A stretch of DNA of 52,189 nucleotides from Hirudo medicinalis (taxonomy: Eukaryota; Annelida; Clitellata; Hirudinida; Hirudinidae), in NCBI GenBank assembly GCA_011800805.1, contig MPNW01001012.1, forward strand, positions 27,686 to 79,874, in the 5' to 3' direction. Position 1 is the stretch's first letter. Every line of letters starts with the position of its first letter. Both the position numbers and the translations under genes were made by a program. Positions 39,391 to 45,810 of the stretch are shown here, in pieces. The notes under the pieces are model-generated. The model was not told where the DNA came from. It saw only the letters and a program-made list of their open reading frames with translations, and did not search any database.

Positions 39391-42163
39391 TAATAATAGC
39401 AATAATAATAATAATAATAACAATAACAACAACAACATTAACAATAATAATAAGAAGAATAAGAATAATAAGAAGTTATTAATATTCAGTTGTCCCCACT
39501 AACGATCAAAATCAAGAAGCCAGAGTATTCCTCCATCAAGGACCAGCCGACACCTACGTCATCATCATCATCATCATCACCTCCTCCAGCTCCGTTACCA
39601 TCATTATCACCACCACTATCGTTGATGTCGTCATCATCATTCATCCACTTGACCTTTTCCTCCCCAAAGATGACCCGCAAATTGACCAAAGGGGTTTCAG
39701 CGGATGGTGAACAAAGCCTTCTGTGAGGAGCCACTTAATTACTATTATATTATTATTATTATTATTATTATTATCATCAATGTCATTAATATAATAATTA
39801 TACACACAATAATTATGTTAACAGTAGTAATGTATTCATCCTCGCGTCTTTCAACAGCAGAGTTCCAGACGTCATACCGAGGAGAAATTCAGCCATTGGT
39901 CAGCAGCATTATTTATATTCAGCCTCCCCTTCCTCAACTCCGTCTCGGTTCGATACCATCAGCAGTCTGCCAGTCGGCGGACCCCGTGGTCCTCCGTCCG
40001 TTGTGGATGCATCCACATCTTTCCACAATTTCTCCCAACCCCAGTTGATACAGAACAGAGCTTACAAGGGCGGTGGTGAATTCACTCGTAGAGGAAGTGG
40101 TCCGCCCGGTGTAGTCCCTAGTTATCCTCTTGAGAATGGACTTGAACCGGGTCACTTAAAGGCCGTGCCTAAAAGGGTTTCACCCCGGACGAGGTCGCAC
40201 AAATCCCCGACCGTCAGTGCCGTCCGGCTGCGAAGAATGAAGCAGAAGGAGCTCATGTTCCAATCATCTTCTTCATCAAGCTCCGAAGAAGGACTGGACA
40301 GAGTGGGAAAGAGTGACAGATGGAACGAGAATCCTCTCTATTCTCAGACTTCTCACAAATCCAGAAAGCACCCTCCTAGACCCAGGTCAAAAGGACGTCC
40401 GGAAAGTCAACGAAAACATTCCTTAAATCCAATCCCCGATCGCTGTTCAGTCATTGACTTTGGTCCACTGGATGATGCCCTCAGCCAAGTAATCAATGAT
40501 CACAAGTCACTGTCCAAGTCCACGTGTGATATTTCTCAGGTTTCCAGGCGAAATGACCTTTTCAGGTTCCAGAGAATTGAGCCAGTGGATCAGACGGGCA
40601 GCATGCACATTCCGCTTCGAGTTTTCTCAGGTACGAGGGACAAAGGAGTTCCAGATCAAAGAAGACTCGTGAATGAGTTTCAGCACAAGAATCCGATACT
40701 GAACGGATGCCTTGATGCCGGCCACTATCGATCCGCCTTCTCCATCGTCAAACCACCTGCAAACCTTCCAATCCACGGTCACTGTAGATTTCCAAACTCC
40801 CCGGCCTTTGACTGCAGGGATGAAGTTCGCCATCTCAACTACAGAAACAACTTTCACTCAATGGATCGCTTGGCTCACTGCGATGACAGAAAGAGCGATG
40901 GTTTCAAATTGGAGTTTCTTCACTTGAGACCATCCCCGCAACTTCTTAGGGCAGTTTCCCTCAAGGAATCACCACTGGACGCCCCGCATCTTCTGAATCG
41001 TTCGAAGCTGACATCGTCCAATTCCTTTTCCGCTCATAGGATGCAGAAGATCAACCAAAGCACTCCTCAATTAGCAGGTTCTCCATCTGTTGAGCACTTC
41101 CATCCATTGCCAAGTCTCCAAACCTCTCTCCAAACGATAGCCGAAGACGATCCGAGATTCCAATCCGTGAACGACTGCTTCTCTTCTTCCTCATCTTCGT
41201 CTTCTTCGTTGTCTTCGAACACTGACTGCACTCTGCACTCTGACCATTCGACTGTCAATTACGAACTGAACAACAACTACCAGCGACTCTCTCCCGATGA
41301 GGACAGTCAGCTGTCAGGTCCTGATGAAATATCAAACAGTTTCACCTACAAGGGACCACTTTCAAATCACGTCATGAGTGATGTTTCTTTGAAGTCCGCA
41401 AATGAAGTTGCAGAGAAGGATGTGAGTTGTAGGCGTTTGTATTATGTTGTAGTTTGTATTATGTTGTAGTTTGTATTATGTTGTAGTTTGTATTATATTG
41501 CAATTTGTATTATATTGTTATTTGTGTTATGTTGTAATTTGTATTATATTATTATTATTCTTATTATGTTGTTGTTTGTATTAAGCTATAAATTATCTTC
41601 TATTATGTCAATGGATAATATAACAAAGGTTTGTAATTATTCCCCGCCTCCACATTCTTGATTAAGGAATGTCATGACTCTGTGGTCCTCCAATCAACAC
41701 CAATTAGATGGTGTCATACCATTACATGGGTCAACGTTTGATCATGTGGTGCTGACACATAAGTCGATACGAAACAAAATCCACAATCTATCTGGCCTTA
41801 AATTCAGCTAATTAATGGTTTTAAAAATGAAATGTAATGAATTGAATGAATTGAATTCTTTTAGAAACTTTTTTTTTAAGTAAGTAAAGGCACCATTTCA
41901 AACTGCGCAATGAACATTCTATGATATAGAATATGTATATATAATTTGAGCAACATATATGAGCAACAAGAACAACAACAATCATTAAACAACATCCACA
42001 AACAACTTTCACAACAATTTTATTTTCTTGGCAGATTTTCGAGAAGTGTTCGCGTCAGAAGGACGAAATTGAGGACCTGAGGAAGGAGTTGAACGTCAAA
42101 GAAGAGAAGATAAAAGTTCTTGAGGAGCAACTGAAGCGCATCAGTTTGTGCTCGGATGGATGA
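16758..42163 (+). CDS. CORO2: Coronin, type II (CORO2A/2B-like), long-linker form
   Basis: Exons recognised by family similarity: 19013-19189, 22024-22140, 30890-31039, 34338-34505, 34762-34881, 35978-36121, 36639-36726, 38050-38165, 39213-39287, 39490-39722, 39858-41421, 42035-42163 (stop). The total is 3081 nt, 1026 aa, and all junction phases agree. An upstream coding exon 17149-17217 (23 codons, in phase) and a leader at about 16580-16779 are possible. Coronins bind F-actin and Arp2/3 through a WD40 beta-propeller and oligomerise by a C-terminal coiled coil. Visible landmarks are RREKCFEGIQ and AVNQRFLAAV (N-terminal coronin motif), KWNPYDDHEISSASEDGT then IKLWKIPDGGL (very close to CORO2 blade 2), ECNPCAANVLLS-type LEWNPCAANVLLS, PHRGLGAIMPTSGLNSSKHE then VVRFYK (propeller-closing block), SADQWFQG (extension), and a 42-residue coiled coil starting IFEKCSRQKDEIEDLRKEL. 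The protein is about twice the usual 480-525 aa because of a disordered Ser/Pro/Arg-rich linker (residues about 386-984). Blades 3-5 are divergent. An AATAAA is at 42397. Confidence 0.85.
17137..17217 (+). CDS. Candidate first coding exon of the coronin gene
   Basis: The acceptor TCGTTTCAG precedes 17137 and the donor GAGAA|GTAACA follows 17217. An ATG at 17149 opens 23 codons (MLSKKPLSAIGNLLQRWSHF...) ending in phase 0, as needed by the coronin exon at 19013. The basic, aromatic composition loosely suits the short N-terminal arm of coronins, but residue identity is not convincing. The coronin may instead start at the ATG at 19013, directly behind the acceptor. Confidence 0.35.
17867..18150. 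repeat. TAA/TGA microsatellite cluster
   Basis: Mixed AAT, GAT and GATAAT units. Both long frames read here are homopolymer artefacts. It lies in the proposed first coronin intron. Confidence 0.85.
18409..18925. other. Unique intronic DNA, no gene seen
   Basis: The composition is more balanced than the neighbours (for example 18500-18720, with several CGATT/CGATTG words), yet no open frame with splice sites could be assigned. Short CATTCATCC repeats begin at about 18896. Confidence 0.3.
19013..19189 (+). CDS. CORO2: Coronin exon encoding the N-terminal coronin motif
   Basis: The acceptor CAATTCACAG precedes an ATG at 19013. The exon encodes MFLPKSKSQGGGG, then RREKCFEGIQ, AVNQRFLAAVLEG and CFVVVPVEK. 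In the family this block is always followed by TG, and the next exon starts with TGK. That requires splicing directly after the AAG at 19187-19189, where the intron would begin GCAGGC, a GC-AG intron. The alternative GT donor at 19205 would add AGFSF between VEK and TGK. Confidence 0.75.
19370..19505. repeat. GAA/GAT microsatellite in coronin intron
   Basis: Pure GAA and GAT runs at 19374-19505, with a further GAT/GAC run at 19808-19890. Lys-, Met- and Ser-homopolymer frames here are artefacts. Confidence 0.85.
20350..20512. repeat. 30-bp minisatellite, about 5.5 copies
   Basis: Tandem units carry ATAAACTTAATAATAATA with small length changes. It is intronic and AT-only apart from one C and one G per unit. 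Confidence 0.85.
20703..20848. repeat. 32-bp minisatellite, about 4.5 perfect copies
   Basis: Each unit begins AACAACATACTAAATGTACT and repeats every 32 bp without visible divergence, which suggests recent expansion. Confidence 0.9.
21185..22000. repeat. TCA and GAT microsatellites plus 20-bp minisatellite
   Basis: TCA arrays lie at 21185-21270 and 21690-21748. A 20-bp unit (AGTTGTATGCAATACAAAAT) is repeated four times at 21393-21473. A GAT/GAC array lies at 21855-21975, just 5' of coronin exon 2. The Asp-rich frame running into the exon is out of phase with coronin and is an artefact. Confidence 0.85.
22024..22140 (+). CDS. CORO2: Coronin exon encoding WD40 blade 2
   Basis: A strong acceptor (CTCTTTTTCAG) precedes it and GTTGGT follows. 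The 39 codons begin TGKSDSTLPKICVHSKK and continue into KWNPYDDHEISSASEDGT, a close match to the CORO2A/2B segment with WNPFDD and SEDAT. The exon sits alone between long introns and was found only by family similarity, because no ORF shows it. Confidence 0.9.
22862..23140. repeat. TTA microsatellite duplicated across a single N
   Basis: GCTATAATATACAACTTCAT and the following TTA array occur twice, at 22862-22989 and 22991-about 23110, separated by one N at 22990. The copies agree in flanks and interruption pattern but differ in array length. Confidence 0.85.
23272..23290 (+). promoter_or_regulatory. Tandem TGACCTTG nuclear-receptor-type half sites
   Basis: Two exact TGACCTTG copies start 11 bp apart, about one helical turn. 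The reverse complement CAAGGTCA is the extended half site bound by ERR and FTZ-F1/SF-1 type receptors. A CCAAT-like GATTGGCT lies at 23326-23333, and an 8-bp perfect inverted repeat (ATCAGGTC / GACCTGAT) lies near 23391-23412. Candidate intronic enhancer only. Confidence 0.3.
23600..25290. repeat. Intronic region with several TCA/GAT arrays
   Basis: TCA arrays lie at about 23620-23700 and 24835-25000 (with TCG, CCG and CAA blocks), and GAT arrays at about 25194-25275. Between them, 23870-24780 is AT-rich with no open frame. It holds several TGACCT/AGGTCA words (24341-24460) and the hairpin TTACATTACAAATGTAA near 24127. Confidence 0.6.
25609..26603 (+). mobile_element. Degenerate hAT-type DNA transposon
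   Basis: The ends are TAGGGCTTCAGATTAATC on the left and the inverse of TAGGGCTGTACGTTGATTAA on the right. The flanking 8-mers ATTTCTAT (25601-25608) and ATTTTCAT (26604-26611) agree at 6 of 8 positions, as expected for an old 8-bp target-site duplication. Internally, broken plus-strand frames give EPLEWWRKCAPSHG (about 26207-26250) and CELLFSISGHFVIKKRASLS (about 26309-26367), then SINRLVCLSN. This is the order of the hAT C-terminal dimerisation region (DPLEWW, SERLFS, KRSSL, NMLVFL). Stops and frameshifts show it is non-functional, and most of the transposase is missing in this ~1-kb copy. Confidence 0.8.
26604..27160. other. Intronic DNA, short repeats, no gene
   Basis: A moderately CpG-rich patch (26700-26880) has an open frame but no family match or phase-consistent splice sites. 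It is followed by AACAATTCATC repeats (26885-26960) and a GTTTAT/GTTTGT hexamer array (27061-27148). Confidence 0.4.
27310..29275. repeat. Intronic GAT, TAA and CAACAT arrays
   Basis: GAT/GAC arrays lie at 27325-27398 and 27460-27515, a TAA array at 27820-27960 and a CAACAT/CAACAA array at 29115-29268. Between them, 28020-29080 is AT-rich and holds no supportable gene. Confidence 0.75.
29690..29822. repeat. TCA/TCG microsatellite
   Basis: A trinucleotide array with TCG and TCT variants. The surrounding 29275-30880 is otherwise AT-rich intron. It includes the palindrome ATTACACAATTGTGTAAT near 29463 and a short 33-codon frame at 30318 (MVFVEEEYLTPNYIDDDLV) with no family match. Confidence 0.6.
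30890..31039 (+). CDS. CORO2: Coronin exon, WD40 blade 3
   Basis: The acceptor CATTGTGTCCAG and donor AAG|GTTGTT bound 50 codons: IKLWKIPDGGLVRDTS, then AGHKKEVSILEWNPCAANVL and LSIGLDMK. The WK-IP-GGL, GH, EWNP-AANVL order is diagnostic of coronin. It joins exon 2 and the next exon in phase 0. Confidence 0.92.
31307..31412. repeat. 12-bp minisatellite (ATCAACTTGAAT), about 9 copies
   Basis: Nearly perfect tandem units in the coronin intron. The Asn-Ile-Asn-Leu frame is an artefact of a period that divides by three. Confidence 0.9.
31594..31964 (-). other. Unassigned open minus-strand segment
   Basis: Two overlapping minus-strand frames of 79 and 73 codons lie in an otherwise AT-rich intron, one with FEMLVQLVLQGGQSDVIPGQ and the other Cys-rich. 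Neither has splice sites in phase or a family match that I recognise. It may be an eroded transposon or a nested gene fragment. Confidence 0.15.
32399..32964 (-). mobile_element. Short non-autonomous hAT relative (MITE-like)
   Basis: The ends are TAGGGCTGCAGATCGATTAA and the inverse of TAGGGCTGCAGATTTCTGTG. Internally, read on the minus strand, the segment AACGTGCCTCTATGTCTCCA and following bases (about 32645 down to 32580) is similar to the transposase tail of the hAT copy at 25.6 kb (the KKRASLSSDSINRLVCLSN coding stretch). So the two elements are relatives in opposite orientation. A single N lies at 32806. Target duplication cannot be judged because it sits in a TAA array. Confidence 0.75.
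32983..33265. mobile_element. Foldback element with 70-bp near-perfect inverted arms
   Basis: The left arm at 32983-33052 begins AGACGAGGGGTCATATCAGT. The right arm at 33196-33265 is its reverse complement with one mismatch (CATATCAG against CAGATCAG). The 143-bp centre contains unique sequence and a TAATAATAATTATTATTATT palindrome. Arm identity implies recent insertion or gene conversion. No transposase remains, so the family is unknown. Confidence 0.8.
34076..34197. repeat. ACTTGG-rich imperfect tandem repeat
   Basis: Two to three copies of a unit of about 31 bp containing GTACTTGGGCTCGTACTTGG lie just upstream of coronin exon 4. Confidence 0.75.
34338..34505 (+). CDS. CORO2: Coronin exon, WD40 blades 3-4
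   Basis: Acceptor TTCCACTGCAG, donor TTG|GTAGAT. It encodes CLIWNVRIES, SSVSWSPCGSSF and LWKDQSLRVVEPRTG, matching IWN, VSWN.NGS and KDK.VR..DPR of coronins. Phase is 0 at both ends. Confidence 0.9.
34762..34881 (+). CDS. CORO2: Coronin exon, WD40 blade 5
   Basis: Acceptor ATTTCCAACAG, donor ATG|GTCAGT. The 40 codons include ETKKVLFVDDKKLLTVASSA and DIFIRLWTM, equivalent to the KVLFLGNLKKLMSTG...ALWD block of CORO2. Phase is 0 at both ends. Confidence 0.88.
34925..35265. repeat. TCA/TCG and GAT microsatellites
   Basis: A TCA array with TCG blocks at both ends lies at 34925-35072, and GAT/AAT units at 35205-35250. A GTGCATG 7-bp tandem (five copies) follows at 35467-35502. Ser- and His-homopolymer frames here are artefacts. 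Confidence 0.85.
35978..36121 (+). CDS. CORO2: Coronin exon, WD40 blade 6
   Basis: Acceptor TTTCCAACTTAG, donor CAGAAG|GTTTGA. It begins DGSCLKLLKEETT, has an Asn/Ser-rich insert (HNNTSSSNNVNK), then FSSFLDSHQDTLYIFQK, aligning with FPFYDADTSMLYVVGKG. Phase is 0 at both ends. The Asn/Ser insert is absent from vertebrate coronins. Confidence 0.85.
36639..36726 (+). CDS. CORO2: Coronin exon, WD40 blade 7 start
   Basis: Acceptor GTAAATTTCAG, donor TTGG|GTGTGT, ending in phase 1. It encodes DNGFLRIYKLTPDDV and HVTSPHRGLG, matching DGNIRYYEV and YNPQKGIG. The next exon continues with A-IMPTSGLN. Confidence 0.88.
36785..36901. repeat. 37-bp minisatellite, about 3 perfect copies
   Basis: Units contain ACTTGTAATAATAACCATGT and lie about 60 bp into the intron after coronin exon 7. 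The following 36900-37190 is pure AT-rich DNA. Confidence 0.9.
37694..37991. repeat. CAA microsatellite and 36-bp AT minisatellite
   Basis: A perfect CAA run of about 14 units lies at 37698-37741, followed by five copies of a 36-bp unit containing AATAATATTGATATTATTAA at 37799-37991. The AATATTGATATTATT words are self-complementary. Confidence 0.9.
38050..38165 (+). CDS. CORO2: Coronin exon, propeller-closing block
   Basis: The acceptor AATGTTTAG starts it in phase 1, and the donor is ACAAG|GTGGGC. It encodes IMPTSGLNSSKHEVVRFYKV and ends ISISGTTNK, aligning with VMPKRGLDVSSCEIFRFYKL...IVPR of CORO2. This block is the best-conserved C-terminal signature of the family. Confidence 0.93.
38480..38800. 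repeat. TTA/TCA and GAC/GAT arrays
   Basis: A TTA array turning into TCA lies at 38480-38592 and a GAC/GAT array at 38716-38800. A GAT array follows at 39112-39172 and a TGAATGAA-type tetranucleotide array at 38940-39006. Confidence 0.8.
39213..39287 (+). CDS. CORO2: Coronin exon, post-propeller extension
   Basis: Acceptor CTCATGATTAG, donor CTCAA|GTGGGT, 25 codons in phase 0. It contains QYSADQWFQG, matching SLTAQEWLSG. The usual DLYPPT-type segment that precedes it in coronins is absent, either lost or in an exon that I could not find. Confidence 0.75.
39490..39722 (+). CDS. CORO2: Coronin exon, start of the long linker
   Basis: The acceptor TAATATTCAG follows a TAA array (39345-39478), and the donor is CTTCT|GTGAGG, phase 2. 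It begins LSPLTIKIKKPEYSSIKD, then a Ser/Pro run encoded by TCA, then HLTFSSPKMTRKL. The Ser tract looks like a translated microsatellite, and its frame is fixed by both neighbours. Confidence 0.75.
39858..41421 (+). CDS. CORO2: Coronin 1.56-kb exon encoding the disordered linker
   Basis: A tandem AACAGCAG acceptor allows a start at 39858 or 39861 (one residue difference). The donor is AAGGAT|GTGAGT, phase 0. The exon encodes about 521 residues rich in Ser, Pro, Arg and His, for example PRGPPSVVDASTSFHNFSQP near the start, SPRTRSHKSPTVSAVRLRRM, and two Ser runs. I see no folded domain. Many SP and RxxS sites suggest phospho-regulation, by inference. It is open for its full length and has a coding-like GC level well above the introns. 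Confidence 0.85.
41437..41560. repeat. 17-bp minisatellite after the long coronin exon
   Basis: Imperfect tandem units of TTTGTATTATGTTGTAG, about seven copies, begin about 15 bp after the splice donor. Confidence 0.8.
42035..42163 (+). CDS. CORO2: Coronin terminal exon, coiled coil
   Basis: Acceptor TTTTCTTGGCAG, stop TGA at 42161-42163. The 42 residues form a heptad-like coiled coil (IFEKCSRQKDEIEDLRKEL, then KEEKIKVLEEQLKRI), aligning with the CORO2 C-terminus that begins LLQMFYRQQEEIRRLRELL. This is the expected oligomerisation helix. Confidence 0.92.
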   Translation: MFEKCSRQKDEIEDLRKELNVKEEKIKVLEEQLKRISLCSDG

Positions 42164-42396
42164 ACTCAGCAAGGGACCACCACGCTTAGGAATTTCGGCT
42201 ACTTGCCGACCTGTTGATCACATCTGTTTTGTTGTTGTTGGTATTGTTTTCTAGAATATACAAAACATTTCGCCTGATCAAATCTTGATCGCAACTTCGT
42301 CTGATGATTTCGTTTTATACCTCTGTTTGAAAATCAATTTTTAGTTTTGAGTCTTTTGCCTCGAAAGACGGTGGAGCTGTTTGTTGGTTTCCAAAG

Positions 42397-42402
42397 AATA
42401 AA
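42397..42402 (+). terminator. Polyadenylation signal of the coronin gene
   Basis: AATAAA lies 234 bp after the coronin stop. Opposite-strand AATAAA signals of the convergent ankyrin/armadillo gene fall at about 42421-42450, so the two 3' UTRs nearly touch or overlap. Confidence 0.6.
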
Positions 42403-42462
42403 AAAATCAAATATTGTATATTTATTGAATCAGTTATGAATATTTATTTATTTATATGTTAA

Positions 42463-45400
42463 TTATTTATTAAACGTTTTTATATACTGCTTCCAATCCT
42501 GCAGTAGTTGGTCAGATACTGAGCAGACATTCATGTCCTTGTAATGCACGAGGTTGATATGAGCGTTGGATTCTGACGAAATCTGAGAAAGAAAACTCAA
42601 ATTACAATTTATTACTGCTCGTGATGTTGGAAAAGATGGTGATATGATGATAGTTGTCTCTGTTATTTAAAGAATGGTATTAACCAATCAACTTTGTGAC
42701 TTATCAATGTTATTGTACGAATATTTTTAATCAGATGTATTTCTGTCGGTTAATTTCTGTAATGAAAAATTGATTTCAATGTTTCTAGTTAAGCCAATTA
42801 ATTAAAATAATAATCAATATTGTCGTTAATAAATATACTAATTAACCTATTAATAAATGTCATAAATAATCACTTGTTCAACATCTTTCGTATCCCCTCT
42901 GGGCACGTTGAAAGTTGCCCCAGGGCAATGGCTGATGTCGACCTGATGGGTTCAATCTCTGATTTCAGAAACACCACCAAGAAATCAACTGCTGATGTTG
43001 ATATGAAAGCCTCTGGTATTCCTGCAACAAGTCCTAATCATTTATTAACGAAATGACGTTAATTAACGCATCATCATCATCATCCCTCAATAAGAACTAC
43101 AAGTTTGTGACAAAATTGTGTGTTACCGTTTGAACAGTTAAAATCTTTTTTTTTTTATCAATTTGCACATTTATCTACGGATATAATTGCTTTAAAAACC
43201 AACAATTTATGTTTTCTTTATCCAATTTTAATGTTTATTTGTATTTTATTCGGTTGGGGCAAATACGTTGAATGAAGCCATCTTTGGAAGGAAAAGTAAA
43301 GTTGGCATTTTCGAGATTAATTTCTTGCGATTTGATTAATAAAATAGCGAGAAAACAACTGAATTATTGAAATAACAATAACATAATCAACTGATAAAAC
43401 TTGTTTAAACGTTACAATATTATAAATAAACATTCATTTAATTTTATTTGTGTCATTGTGTTTACCTGAACCCAAATCGATGAGTTTGGAAATGAATTTC
43501 AAAGTTTGCGCAGTGATATATTCTTCCGCAAATATGTTCCTCACGACTGACAACTCACTCAGTGAGTCGTAATTAACCGATTGAAGAAAATTTTTCAGAA
43601 GTTTGTATCTTTTTGACGAGAGTAATTTCGACAGGACTCTGAGGATTTCACTCAAGGTTTGAATGCCTGCTGCTGAACTCTGAGCTGCTTGCTGGTCACA
43701 CAAAACTCCTGATAGAACCACTAACTGGGAAACATGTAGTATACATAAAAGATTTAATTATTATACAATTAAATAATATAAATAAACTTGAAATAAGCAA
43801 CTTGATCTAACTAAATATGCCGCCTGTGTCTTTATAGAAAGGTCGCCAGACTCTAAAAGGTCTAGAAATGATTTGGCTTCAAATTTGAATTCATACTTCT
43901 CGACTTTCTGACCAGTCCACATTTTGGAAATTTTCGAAGCGCAAATATCCTGAGGTAGTTTTATTCCCAATTGATTTATTTGACTTTTATTTTTGTAAAA
44001 ATATTCTGCCAGAGAAAAACCAGCGATGGCCCGATGTTGGTCATTCAGTTCTTTACTGGTAAGTTCCCCGAGCAAGTAAGCCAATATTTTAGGAATTTCA
44101 TTGTTTATTAACTCAAGAGTCAAATTTTCGATGCCTGAAAAAACATTTGTTACAAATTTAAGAGATTGCAGTTGTATTTTATTATTGTGAAATAAATATA
44201 ATTTATAAAATGGTTCAGTTAAATTGTATTTACTAAACTAAGTGCTAAGTTAGGCTTTTAAATTTATAAATAATTACGCCTTGTAAAAGAATCAAAATTC
44301 TCAAAAAGAACCTGAAATTGAAGAAACAAATGCTCTGGCAGCATTTATTTTAAGAGCTGAAGATTTCCTTTCCATCAAGGAGAAGAGCACCTCGTGACCT
44401 TTGAGGTCAAGGAAGTGTTGCACCAGGTGACCTTTTGACCCGATCCTAAATCCACTCATAAGAGAGGTCACTGCCTCTAAGGATTGAATGTGAAGTTGCT
44501 CTGGTCTGTTTTCTTGTTGCAAAATGTCCAAGAATTCTGACGATAATTATTTTTAAATATTTATTTTATTACATAATAATAATTTTTTCACTGAACTCAG
44601 AAATCCCAGATTTAAAATATAACTAATTTAAGAGATACGAAAGTATTATTATTTTTTAGAAAAATACGACAATCAGATATTTACTAAATAATAGAAATGG
44701 AATGAATGATAAATATCACTAATAATTAAATATATCAATAATAATAATAATAATATAAATTATAATAATAATATATAAATGAGAATAATACAACCAATAT
44801 TGCTAAACTCCCTAACCCTGTAGAAGAAATAATTCTTCTTCAAGAGACATCGCATCGGTGAAAGGCAGATCAGCCAGAGAAGTCACAGCCCTTGCAGAAA
44901 TGGAGTCGAGAACATCTGAGTGGTAGCAGAACCAGCCGACGAATGCTGATCCTGTCATCATTTCCGCAACCTTCCTCTTGTTGTCCATGCTGGATTCTGC
45001 CACCATCCACGCTACGGAGTTGATCTTTTCCATCAGAGGGATGGAATTCAAACGCTTGGAGCACTTGACGAGTTTTTTAATGAGGCCCCATTCGAAGAAC
45101 TTCAGTTGTGAAAAAAGGTTGTTTTCCAACAAACTCTCCAGTGCCATGATGGCGTTCGACTCCAGGTGTTCGCATGTTTTCTTTGTGAATTTTAGGGTCA
45201 AAATGTCAGTTATTAGTTATTGATTTTACCTTTAGAGTGAAGTAAGGTAATAGAAATATTACAATAATATCAGTGATAATCTTAGTAACAGTGACAATGG
45301 CAATGACAAATTGAAGTCTTTCTGAAACTAAACTTGACAGTTACGTAATTTCCTCAGTAAAAACACTCTCACAACATGTTGATTATAAATAATGAAGACA

Positions 45401-45774
45401 TCTATCGCCATTACCTAATTCAGAGATTAACTTCTTTAAAATTCAGAAATTTAATATTTTACAAACCTGTAAAAGCCACGTCAACTTGTGGCAGACGTCG
45501 CTACCGACAAATCCATTTTGATTTTTCAACAGACCTTGAGATAGTTGTTCTATTGTTTTGCAAGCCCTGCTCAACAATCCAATGTTGTTGTTGCTGCTCG
45601 TGTTGATGTTGTTAGTGTCAGCATTTAGCAGTCCAGCAATCACTTCGTAGTTTGAAGCATTATCAGAAAACTGGAGCTTCGCGATTGGACCCAGTTCTGC
45701 CAACGAACCCACTGCTTCTAAGAGTTTCGTGACAACTTCACTGCACTTTGGCCACTTCTGAATTCACCCAATTA

Positions 45775-45810
<36 letters not shown>

